Of a stretch of DNA of 5,460 nucleotides, positions 1 through 4,546 are shown in pieces (the first letter of the stretch is position 1; every line of letters begins with the position of its first letter). Origin of the DNA: an uncultured Rothia sp. (lineage in GTDB: Bacteria > Actinomycetota > Actinomycetes > Actinomycetales > Micrococcaceae); the NCBI RefSeq assembly GCF_937976295.1, contig NZ_CALJRY010000151.1, forward strand, positions 1 to 5,460. Direction: 5' to 3'. The notes beneath the pieces were generated by a model. The model was not told where the DNA came from. It saw nothing but the letters and a program-made list of their open reading frames with translations, and did not search any database. Position numbers and translations under genes: made by a program.

Positions 1-61
1 CATTGTTTGGTTGGTTGTTGATAGAATCATAGAACGTGAGAGTTCCAACGCTTTTCTTCAT
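1..61 (-). CDS. 5' end of an unidentified AT-rich gene, cut by the window edge
   Basis: Only the first 20 codons are visible, reading MKKSVGTLTFYDSINNQPNN before the sequence ends. The start is well supported: an ATG at 61-59 is preceded by a near-perfect ribosome binding site (GGAGGA, 73-68) with a 6-nt spacer. The codons are AT-rich (AAA, ACT, TCT, AAT), unlike the GC-ending codons of the fatty-acid genes, which suggests a different origin. The gene follows the frame ending at 89 by 27 nt on the same strand, so the two could be co-transcribed. There is no clear signal peptide or recognisable motif. The opening 'VGTLTF' loosely recalls the N-terminus of polysaccharide pyruvyl transferase-like proteins, but the 'NYGA' segment expected next is not visible, so I do not assign a function. 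Confidence 0.5.
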   Translation of the reverse strand, partial: MKKSVGTLTFYDSINNQPNN

Positions 62-73
62 TTGTATTCCTCC
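62..73 (-). promoter_or_regulatory. Strong ribosome binding site for the gene leaving at the left edge
   Basis: GGAGGA at 73-68, followed by a 6-nt spacer and ATG at 61-59. This is the strongest Shine-Dalgarno sequence in the window and is the main support for the partial gene. Confidence 0.6.
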
Positions 74-88
74 ATTTTACCAAAAATG

Positions 89-274
89 TCAGGTTGTCAG
101 CTCCTCTGCGCGCCGATTTGCCTCCGCAAGAATCTCCTTCGGTATCTCGCCAAAGGGGAGGGATGGCGTGCCGAGCGCCGTGAGCATATCAGAAACGACG
201 GCCAAGGTTTTGCGGGAGCGCTGAAACTCCTGCACCACGACGGCGTTCTTTGCGACGACGGGCAGTGTGAGCAT
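89..274 (-). CDS. Short unidentified ORF, probably a C-terminal remnant of a larger gene
   Basis: A frame ending in TGA at 91-89 encodes 61 residues from the ATG at 274. The frame is open a little further upstream, to a TAG at 318-316, adding residues that end in AALALFDE. The product looks protein-like: a mixed, helix-rich sequence ending in a charged amphipathic segment (IPKEILAEANRRAEELTT), with no long low-complexity run. The ATG at 274 has no convincing ribosome binding site (GACGAG directly abuts it), and the protein-like character seems to continue upstream of that ATG. I therefore suspect the 3' remnant of a truncated gene, cut near position 318, rather than an intact small gene. It uses codons such as ATA and CGG that are scarce in the neighbouring fab genes. 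I do not recognise the family. It lies 27 nt upstream of the next gene start and could share its transcript. A non-coding frame is possible. Confidence 0.35.
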   Translation of the reverse strand: MLTLPVVAKNAVVVQEFQRSRKTLAVVSDMLTALGTPSLPFGEIPKEILAEANRRAEELTT

Positions 275-361
275 CTCGTCAAAGAGCGCCAGCGCCGCAG
301 AGGGGGTACTCCCCCGCTAGCATTGTCCGACGTGCCCTTCCTATGAGGCTGTCGAAGAGTT

Positions 362-1633
362 TTAGTCCTCTACGGAACGGAAAGCCACAACCGCGTTGTG
401 GCCACCGAAACCGAAGGAGTTCGACAGCGCCACAATCTCGCCGGTAGGCAGTTCGCGTGCCTCAGTCACCACATCCAGGTCAATCTGGGGGTCCTTGTTG
501 TCCAGGTTGATGGTGCAGGGTGCGGTGCGGTGGTGCAGAGCCAGTACGGTCAACACAGCCTCGAGTGCGCCCGCGCCGCCGAGCAGGTGGCCGGTCATGG
601 ACTTGGTTGCGGAGACGGCGATGTTCTTGGTGTGTTCGCCGAAGGTTTCGTGCATTGCGGTTGCTTCGGGCAGGTCACCGGCGGGGGTGCTGGTGGCGTG
701 CGCGTTGATGTGCACGACGGTCTTCGGGTCGATGTTGCCGTCTTCGAGGGCTTCGCGCAGTGCGCGGGTTGCGCCGAGTGCTGCGGGGTCCGGTGCGGTG
801 ATGTGGTAGGAGTCGGCGGATACGCCGGTGCCTGCCAGTTCCGCGTAGACGCGTGCGCCGCGTGCCTTGGCGTGTTCTTCGGATTCGAGGATGAGTGCTG
901 CTGCGCCTTCACCCATGACGAAGCCGTCGCGGTCGACGTCGTAGGGGCGGGATGCCTTTTCGGGTTCGTCGTTGCGGGAGGAGAGTGCCTGCATCTTGGC
1001 GAATGCTGCCATGGGGAGCGGGTGGATTGCTGCCTCAGAGCCGCCGACGATGACGACGTCTGCCTTGCCGCTGCGAATCATTTCGGCGCCGAGCTGCATG
1101 GCTTCGGTGGAGGATGCGCATGCGGAGACGACGGTCTGCGCTGCGGCGCGTGCCTTGAGGTTCATGGAGACGGCTGCTGCGTTGCCGTTGGGCATGAGCA
1201 TCGGGACGGTCATGGGCAGGACGCGGCGGGGGCCCTTTTCGCGGAGGGTGTCCCATGCGTCGAGGAGGGTCCACACGCCGCCGATACCGGTGCCGAAGGC
1301 TACGCCGGTGCGCTCGGGGTCGACTTCTTCAGCGGATTCGGCGTCGGGGCCGGTGAATCCTGCGTCTTCCCATGCTTCGCGTGCGGCGATGAGGGCGAGC
1401 TGGCCCGAGGGATCCAGGCGCTTTGCTTCTACCTTGGTGAGGCGGCCGGATTCGAGGGCGGGAACAGCGAGCTGGCCTGCAATGTATACGGGCAGGTCGT
1501 ATTCCTTGACCCAGGGGTAGTCGAGGGTGGATACACCAGATACGCCCTTGGTTGCGTTTTCCCAGGTGGTGGGGACGTCGCCGCCAATGGGGGTGGTCGC
1601 GCCGAGGCCGGTCACCAGCACTTTTCGAGACAT
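362..1633 (-). CDS. fabF: Beta-ketoacyl-[ACP] synthase II (FabF/KAS II)
   Basis: FabF condenses malonyl-ACP with a growing acyl-ACP, releasing CO2, in the elongation cycle of type II fatty-acid synthesis in the cytoplasm. The 423-residue product has normal full length and the two-lobed thiolase fold order. The N-terminal lobe carries the nucleophile Cys172 in VVSACASSTEA. The C-terminal lobe has His312 in NAHATSTPAGD, Lys344 and His349 in SATKSMTGH, and the glycine-rich closing loop SNSFGFGGHN (about 404-413), with Phe409 at the gatekeeper position. All sit nine residues after their E. coli FabF counterparts (163, 303, 340, 400). The Ala in 'HATST', where E. coli has Gly, is usual in actinobacteria. 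The ATG at 1633 follows a weak AGAGAAAG ribosome binding site at a 7-nt spacing. It is the last gene of the fabD-fabH-acpP-fabF cluster, 195 bp after acpP behind a structured spacer. No terminator is visible after its stop. Confidence 0.97.
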   Translation of the reverse strand: MSRKVLVTGLGATTPIGGDVPTTWENATKGVSGVSTLDYPWVKEYDLPVYIAGQLAVPALESGRLTKVEAKRLDPSGQLALIAAREAWEDAGFTGPDAESAEEVDPERTGVAFGTGIGGVWTLLDAWDTLREKGPRRVLPMTVPMLMPNGNAAAVSMNLKARAAAQTVVSACASSTEAMQLGAEMIRSGKADVVIVGGSEAAIHPLPMAAFAKMQALSSRNDEPEKASRPYDVDRDGFVMGEGAAALILESEEHAKARGARVYAELAGTGVSADSYHITAPDPAALGATRALREALEDGNIDPKTVVHINAHATSTPAGDLPEATAMHETFGEHTKNIAVSATKSMTGHLLGGAGALEAVLTVLALHHRTAPCTINLDNKDPQIDLDVVTEARELPTGEIVALSNSFGFGGHNAVVAFRSVED

Positions 1634-1650
1634 TGTGGCACTTTCTCTTC

Positions 1651-1680
1651 GGTGGTCGATTTGGTGGTTTATCCGGTGGT
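1651..1680. repeat. Three ACCACC hexamers with 12-bp period upstream of fabF
   Basis: On the minus strand ACCACC occurs three times, at 1680-1675, 1668-1663 and 1656-1651, separated each time by exactly six unrelated bases (GGATAA, AAATCG). The last copy lies just before the fabF ribosome binding site. The constant 12-bp phase is the notable property. It could be a repeated protein-binding site or a remnant of tandem duplication. Confidence 0.6.
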
Positions 1681-1702
1681 GTGTGGATATAAACCTGTGG
1701 GG

Positions 1703-1748
1703 TCCGGGCTGATACTGCGTGTAGGGAACACCGCTATGGGAGCCCGGA
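1703..1748 (-). repeat. 8-bp inverted repeat in the fabF leader
   Basis: TCCGGGCT at 1703-1710 is the exact reverse complement of AGCCCGGA at 1741-1748, with 30 bp between the arms. In the minus-strand transcript this would form a GC-rich stem. Inside it, GTGT and ACAC segments around CCTAC could form a smaller inner stem. It may be a structured leader element or an operator; no regulator is identified. Confidence 0.4.
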
Positions 1749-1780
1749 GTGTATTGAAATGAAGCAGAGTGAATAGCGAT

Positions 1781-1810
1781 GCGGCGCGGGCCGGTGAGAG
1801 CCCGCGCCGC
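1781..1810 (-). terminator. GC-rich hairpin after acpP: possible partial terminator or mRNA processing stem
   Basis: GCGGCGCGGG at 1781-1790 pairs perfectly with CCCGCGCCGC at 1801-1810, giving a 10-bp all-GC stem with a 10-nt loop. It begins 18 nt beyond the acpP stop. In the minus-strand transcript the stem is followed by AUCGCUAUUC, not a U-run, so it is not a canonical intrinsic terminator. Actinobacterial terminators often lack U-tracts. A leaky terminator or a 3'-end-protecting stem would let ACP be made in excess over FabF, which suits its role as a shared carrier. That role is inferred. Confidence 0.5.
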
Positions 1811-1828
1811 CTCGTTATTGGTTATAGC

Positions 1829-2071
1829 TTAGGCAGCGTTCGCGATGAACTCGACTGCGTCGCCAACGGTCTTGAGGTTCTTGACCTCTTCGTCCGGGAT
1901 GGTCACCTCGAACTTCTCCTCAGCGTTCACGACGATGGTCATCATCGAGATGGAGTCGATGTCCAGGTCCTCGGTGAAGGACTTGTCCAGCTGAACGTCC
2001 TCAACCTCAACGCCGGTCTCTTCGTTAACGATTTCTGCCAGACCTGCGAGGATCTCTTCCTTGTTAGCCAT
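1829..2071 (-). CDS. acpP: Acyl carrier protein
   Basis: AcpP carries acyl intermediates as thioesters on a 4'-phosphopantetheine arm and hands them between the fatty-acid synthase enzymes. The 80-residue acidic protein has the usual ACP length and four-helix pattern. Ser40, in the motif DLDIDSISMM (36-44), is the phosphopantetheine attachment site, at the start of helix II. The conserved segment IPDEEVKNLKTVGDAVEFI (58-76) supplies helices III and IV. Ile after the serine, where E. coli has Leu, fits Micrococcaceae ACPs as I remember them and should not be read as a defect. The ATG at 2071 has a strong ribosome binding site (AAAGGAG, 2085-2079, 7-nt spacer). The 222-bp gap upstream and the GC hairpin downstream suggest that acpP may be expressed partly on its own. 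An attaching enzyme (AcpS) is not in the window. Confidence 0.97.
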   Translation of the reverse strand: MANKEEILAGLAEIVNEETGVEVEDVQLDKSFTEDLDIDSISMMTIVVNAEEKFEVTIPDEEVKNLKTVGDAVEFIANAA

Positions 2072-2293
2072 TCAGGGGCTCCTTTGTTGTTTCGATGGTC
2101 ATCGCACCCGCCGGGTGGGGGTACGCGTGCATTACCGAGTTTATCGTGTCTGCGTGGTGTACGCATGCGTCAACTCGGAGTTTGTGGGGATGCTTTCCCG
2201 CTTTATGTTCTTTCTCGCGCACCGGCGCGGTGCCGGTGGTGAGGGGCGGTGAGCATCGGGCTCCGGTGGTTTTCCTTAGGGAACGGGTTTTCC
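2072..2293 (-). promoter_or_regulatory. fabH-acpP spacer: likely acpP promoter/leader region
   Basis: This 222-bp gap lies before a gene whose product is normally abundant. It contains a 7-bp stem-loop (CACCGGC at 2220-2226 with GCCGGTG at 2232-2238), a dyad with a palindromic core at 2135-2178, and the strong acpP ribosome binding site (AAAGGAG, 2085-2079). TTGACG at 2174-2169 resembles a -35 box, but the best downstream -10 candidate, GATAAA (2146-2141), is 22 bp away, longer than optimal. I therefore mark the whole gap as a likely regulatory region and do not name a precise promoter. Confidence 0.35.
2135..2178. repeat. Inverted repeat with palindromic core upstream of acpP
   Basis: CCGAGTT at 2135-2141 and AACTCGG at 2172-2178 form a 7-bp inverted repeat. 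Between them, TGCGT (2151-2155) pairs with ACGCA (2161-2165), and ACGCATGCGT (2161-2170) is itself a perfect 10-bp palindrome. The region overlaps the only -35-like hexamer in the gap, so it could be an operator. An RNA hairpin in the acpP leader is an alternative. Confidence 0.4.
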
Positions 2294-2301
2294 TTAGGGA
2301 A
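2268..2301. repeat. 18-bp tandem duplication spanning the fabH stop codon
   Basis: GGTTTTCCTTAGGGAA occurs at 2268-2283 and again at 2286-2301, perfectly conserved over 16 bp, giving an 18-bp tandem period. The upstream copy, in the sense of fabH transcription, contains the fabH stop TAA (2296-2294). Since 18 is a multiple of three, the second copy puts another TAA in the same frame six codons later (2278-2276). The repeat looks like a small slippage duplication that left two in-frame stops. Confidence 0.75.
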
Positions 2302-3319
2302 GGACGACCACCTGAGCTGCGAATGCCAGGCCGGCACCGAAGCCGATCTGCAGGGCGAACTTGCCGGAGAGTTCCGGGTTCTCCTTGAGCAGGCGGTGTG
2401 CGGCGAGGGGGACCGATGCGGCGGAGGTGTTACCGGCATCGACGATGTCGCGTGCCACTGCCACCGTGTCGGGAAGCTTGAGGGTCTTGACCATCTGGTC
2501 AATGATGCGGGCGTTTGCCTGGTGCGGGATGAGCGCGCCGAGCTCGTCGGGGGTGATGCCGGCGGTTTCGAGTGCCTGCTTGGCGACCTTCGCCATTTCC
2601 CATACTGCCCAGCGGAAGACGGAGGGGCCGTCCTGGCGCAGGGTGGGCCAGATTTTTTCGCCCTCCTGCACGGGGTTTGCTACGAAGTCGCGGTTGCGGA
2701 TGTCCAGCAGGGAGCGGTCCATGCCGACGGTGCCCCAGCGGGAGCCGTCCGAACCCCATACGGTGGGGGCGATGCCGGGCTCGTCAGAGACACCGACAAC
2801 TGCGGCGCCCGCGCCGTCGCCGAGCAGGAAGGAGATGGTGCGTTCGGTGTTGTCGATGAAGTCGGAGAGCTTCTCAACGCCGATGACCAGCACGTTCTTT
2901 GCGGTGCCCGCGCGGACGAGGGCGTCTGCCTGGGCGATGCCGTAGCAGAAACCTGCACACGCTGCGGAGATGTCGTATGCGGGGCACTTGGAGCCGATTG
3001 CGTCGGCAACCAGGGTTGCCAGGGAGGGGGTTGCGTAGGGGTGCGAGATGGTCGAGATGATGACCGCCTCAATGTCCTCACCGGTCACACCGGATGCTGC
3101 CAGGGCGTCCTTAGCGGCGCCGATGGCGAGGTCGGCTACCGACTGGTTTTCGCTGGCGCGGTGGCGGGTTGCGATGCCGGTGCGCTGCTTGATCCACTCG
3201 TCGGAGGAGTTGATTGCCTCAACGATGTCATCGTTGGGGACGATGACTTCACCGCGGGCTGCGCCGTAACCGAGGATGCGGGAGTAGCGGTTGATTTCGT
3301 ACTGCTTGAGGGTAGTCAC
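2294..3319 (-). CDS. fabH: Beta-ketoacyl-[ACP] synthase III (FabH/KAS III)
   Basis: FabH starts fatty-acid chains by condensing an acyl-CoA primer with malonyl-ACP. In Gram-positive bacteria that make branched fatty acids, the primers are branched-chain acyl-CoAs. From the GTG at 3319 the protein has 341 residues. The catalytic triad is complete: Cys121 in DISAACAGFCYG, His266 in IPHQANARI and Asn297 in DAGNTSAAS. The glycine-rich LLGDGAGAAVVG (about 165-176) and the C-terminal IGFGAGLAFAAQVVVLP are typical of the family. I chose the GTG (protein beginning VTTLKQYEINRYSRILGYG) because AAGGA lies 8 nt upstream (3332-3328) and the product then starts like other actinobacterial FabH proteins. 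The longer frame would use a TTG at 3349 that lacks a ribosome binding site. The gene lies 116 nt after fabD and 222 nt before acpP. Its stop codon sits inside a tandem repeat. Confidence 0.96.
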   Translation of the reverse strand: MTTLKQYEINRYSRILGYGAARGEVIVPNDDIVEAINSSDEWIKQRTGIATRHRASENQSVADLAIGAAKDALAASGVTGEDIEAVIISTISHPYATPSLATLVADAIGSKCPAYDISAACAGFCYGIAQADALVRAGTAKNVLVIGVEKLSDFIDNTERTISFLLGDGAGAAVVGVSDEPGIAPTVWGSDGSRWGTVGMDRSLLDIRNRDFVANPVQEGEKIWPTLRQDGPSVFRWAVWEMAKVAKQALETAGITPDELGALIPHQANARIIDQMVKTLKLPDTVAVARDIVDAGNTSAASVPLAAHRLLKENPELSGKFALQIGFGAGLAFAAQVVVLP

Positions 3320-3327
3320 GTATTCAA

Positions 3328-3332
3328 TCCTT
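3328..3332 (-). promoter_or_regulatory. Ribosome binding site that decides the fabH start
   Basis: AAGGA at 3332-3328 lies 8 nt upstream of GTG 3319-3317. It would sit inside the coding sequence if translation began at the TTG at 3349, so it favours the GTG start. Confidence 0.65.
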
Positions 3333-3364
3333 AGTGCTGATGCTCGCAAGACACTGTGTGCCTC

Positions 3365-3385
3365 GCATGTCTAAAGTGCATGTCT
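3365..3385. repeat. GCATGTCT direct repeat in the fabD-fabH spacer
   Basis: GCATGTCT occurs at 3365-3372 and again at 3378-3385, separated by AAAGT, giving a 13-bp period. The pair lies about 45-65 bp upstream of the fabH start. Its spacing is close to one helical turn and could suit a paired protein-binding site. No regulator is identified, and chance is possible. Confidence 0.5.
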
Positions 3386-3413
3386 GGTGTGAAGGGTTCC
3401 TAGCGTGAGGAGG

Positions 3414-3433
3414 GCTGGGTGCTCTCCCCCAGC
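3414..3433 (-). terminator. Small stem-loop directly after fabD
   Basis: GCTGGG (3414-3419) pairs with CCCAGC (3428-3433), leaving an 8-nt loop, starting two bases after the fabD stop. In the transcript it is followed by CCTCCTCACG with no U-run. It is more likely an mRNA stability or processing stem than a true terminator. Confidence 0.25.
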
Positions 3434-3435
3434 GT

Positions 3436-4335
3436 TTAGCCCTTCAGCGAGGCGAGGTCCTCGGGAGTGTTGATGGAGGTGCCGGGCACGCCGCGCATCG
3501 CGCGCTTTGCCAGACCGACCAGGGTGCCTGCGGGGGCGACCTCGATAATGCCGGCGACCTCACGCTCAAGCAGGGTTGCCATGCACAGGTCCCAGCGGAC
3601 GGGGCTGGTCACCTGGGAGACGAGGGTCTTGACGAACTCTTCACCGGATGCCACGGCGGAACCGTCGCGGTTGGTCAGCAGTGCGGAGGTCGGGTCGGAT
3701 ACCTGCAGGGATGCGGCAAACTCTTCCAGGGCGGGCACGGCCGGTGCCATTGCCTCGGTGTGGAATGCGCCAGCGACCTTTAGGGGGATGACGCGAGCGC
3801 GTGCGGGCGGGTTCGCGGCGAATGCTTCGATGGCGGGGATGGGGCCTGCGGCTACGATCTGGCCGCCGCCGTTGGAGTTTGCTGCGACCAGGCCTGCTGC
3901 GTCGATGGCTTCGCGGACGTTTTCTTCAACGCCGCCGAGTACTGCAGCCATGCCGGTCGGGGAGGCGGCTGCCGCCTCCGCCATGCCGTTGGCGCGCACG
4001 CGCACGAAACGCATTGCGTCTTCGTCACTGAGTACGCCCGCGAGGGCTGCCGCGGTGATTTCGCCGACGGAGTGGCCCGCGAAGATGAGTTCTTCACCGT
4101 CGAGTTCGCGCAGTGCGAGGCGACCGGTGACGATGCCTGCAGCCACGATGAGGGGCTGGGCGATTGCGGTGTCCTTGATGGTTTCTTCTTCGGCTTCGGT
4201 GCCGTAGTGAATCAGGTCGATGCCTGCCGCTTCGGAGAGTCGTTCCAGGTGCTCACGCACACCTTCAATCTCGAGCCAGGGGCTCAGGAAGCCCTTCTTC
4301 TGGGAGCCCTGTCCGGGGCAAACGAGTGCGCGCAT
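3436..4335 (-). CDS. fabD: Malonyl-CoA:ACP transacylase (FabD)
   Basis: FabD moves the malonyl group from CoA to ACP, supplying the extender unit for every round of chain growth. The 299-residue product is close to the usual family length. It begins with the nucleotide-thioester loop CPGQGSQ (6-12). It has the nucleophile Ser89 in the elbow GHSVGE (87-92), Arg114 in VRVRANGM as the likely malonate carboxylate ligand, and the catalytic His192 in AGAFHTEAM. Gln241 in SQVTSPVRW probably corresponds to the oxyanion glutamine. The C-terminal EVAPAGTLVGLAKR matches the family. The ATG at 4335 is preceded by GAAAGG (4350-4345) at a 9-nt spacing. It is the first gene of the fatty-acid synthase cluster and follows xerC by 250 bp. 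In many actinobacteria a FasR/PucR-type regulator precedes fabD; none is seen here. Confidence 0.96.
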   Translation of the reverse strand: MRALVCPGQGSQKKGFLSPWLEIEGVREHLERLSEAAGIDLIHYGTEAEEETIKDTAIAQPLIVAAGIVTGRLALRELDGEELIFAGHSVGEITAAALAGVLSDEDAMRFVRVRANGMAEAAAASPTGMAAVLGGVEENVREAIDAAGLVAANSNGGGQIVAAGPIPAIEAFAANPPARARVIPLKVAGAFHTEAMAPAVPALEEFAASLQVSDPTSALLTNRDGSAVASGEEFVKTLVSQVTSPVRWDLCMATLLEREVAGIIEVAPAGTLVGLAKRAMRGVPGTSINTPEDLASLKG

Positions 4336-4422
4336 GCGGTGCGACCTTTCTGGTTTTTAGTACTCGTACGCGGTGCCTCTGCAGAGATGAAGACCGCGGT
4401 TAGTCTGTTACCTATGCTACCT

Positions 4423-4497
4423 TGTTCAACCGCTTTGCATAAACATCGCAGTGCAAGAATTTTGGGGTGCACTGGGAGCTTAGACAGTGGTTGAACA
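4423..4497. repeat. 9-bp inverted repeat upstream of fabD, possible operator
   Basis: TGTTCAACC at 4423-4431 is the exact reverse complement of GGTTGAACA at 4489-4497, with 57 bp between the arms. The distance is long for an RNA hairpin but suits two binding sites for one regulator in opposite orientation. The arm nearer fabD contains a -35-like TTGAAC. The regulator is unknown; a FasR-like or other lipid-responsive repressor is inference only. Confidence 0.45.
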
Positions 4498-4517
4498 GTG
4501 TATAGCTTAGATTGAAA

Positions 4518-4546
4518 TTGCCCATTCGTACAACCCGAACGGGCAA
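4518..4546 (-). terminator. Intrinsic terminator-like hairpin downstream of xerC
   Basis: In the minus-strand transcript UUGCCCGUUCG (4546-4536) pairs with CGAAUGGGCAA (4528-4518) over 11 positions, including one G-U wobble, around a 7-nt loop. UUUCAAU follows. The stem starts about 40 nt after the xerC stop. It is the most terminator-like structure in the window and would separate xerC transcription from the fatty-acid cluster, though the U-tract is short. Its 5' arm also overlaps one partner of a competing helix (4531-4539 with 4572-4580). Confidence 0.5.

Larger units (their letters stand above)
1634..1828 (-). promoter_or_regulatory. Structured acpP-fabF spacer and fabF leader
   Basis: This 195-bp gap holds, in transcription order, a 10-bp GC-only hairpin (1810-1781), an 8-bp dyad with arms at 1748-1741 and 1710-1703, three ACCACC hexamers exactly 12 bp apart (1680-1651), and the weak fabF ribosome binding site (GAGAAAG, 1647-1641). 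I could not find a convincing sigma-70 promoter pair, although GGTTTATAT near 1695-1687 could serve as a -10 element. If transcription runs through from acpP, this is a long folded leader that could set FabF output separately from ACP. That function is inferred; the repeats and dyads are seen directly. Confidence 0.4.

Noticed and set aside
303..316. Short GGGGG/CCCCC hairpin downstream of fabF as its terminator
   Set aside because: Only 5 bp of stem with a 4-nt loop, no U-tract in the minus-strand transcript, and it lies inside the open frame that ends at 89.
345..363. GAGGCTGTCGAAGAGTTTT resembling the end of an insertion sequence
   Set aside because: Read as a terminal repeat, the element would extend into intact fabF. 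No second copy, target duplication or transposase is visible.
695..703. Ala in FabF NAHATSTP where E. coli has Gly
   Set aside because: This form is common in actinobacterial KAS enzymes, and all catalytic residues are present.
398..1762. A 454-codon open frame on the plus strand opposite fabF
   Set aside because: It is antisense to a clear fabF, is full of Cys/Gly, has no family resemblance or ribosome binding site, and is explained by the strong GC bias at third codon positions of the real gene.
1949..1951. DSI instead of DSL at the ACP phosphopantetheine site
   Set aside because: The serine is intact, and Ile here fits ACPs of this bacterial family as I recall them; it is not a sign of a special ACP.
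2249..3334. A 361-codon open frame on the plus strand opposite fabH
   Set aside because: Same pattern of Cys/Gly/Asp-rich shadow translation against an intact fabH with a full catalytic triad.
3320..3349. A longer fabH starting at TTG 3349
   Set aside because: No ribosome binding site precedes it, and the extra ten residues (MRASALRIEY) do not look like FabH; the GTG at 3319 has AAGGA at a good distance.
3467..4207. A 246-codon open frame on the plus strand opposite fabD
   Set aside because: Ala/Ser/Arg-rich shadow of fabD with no motif; fabD itself is complete.
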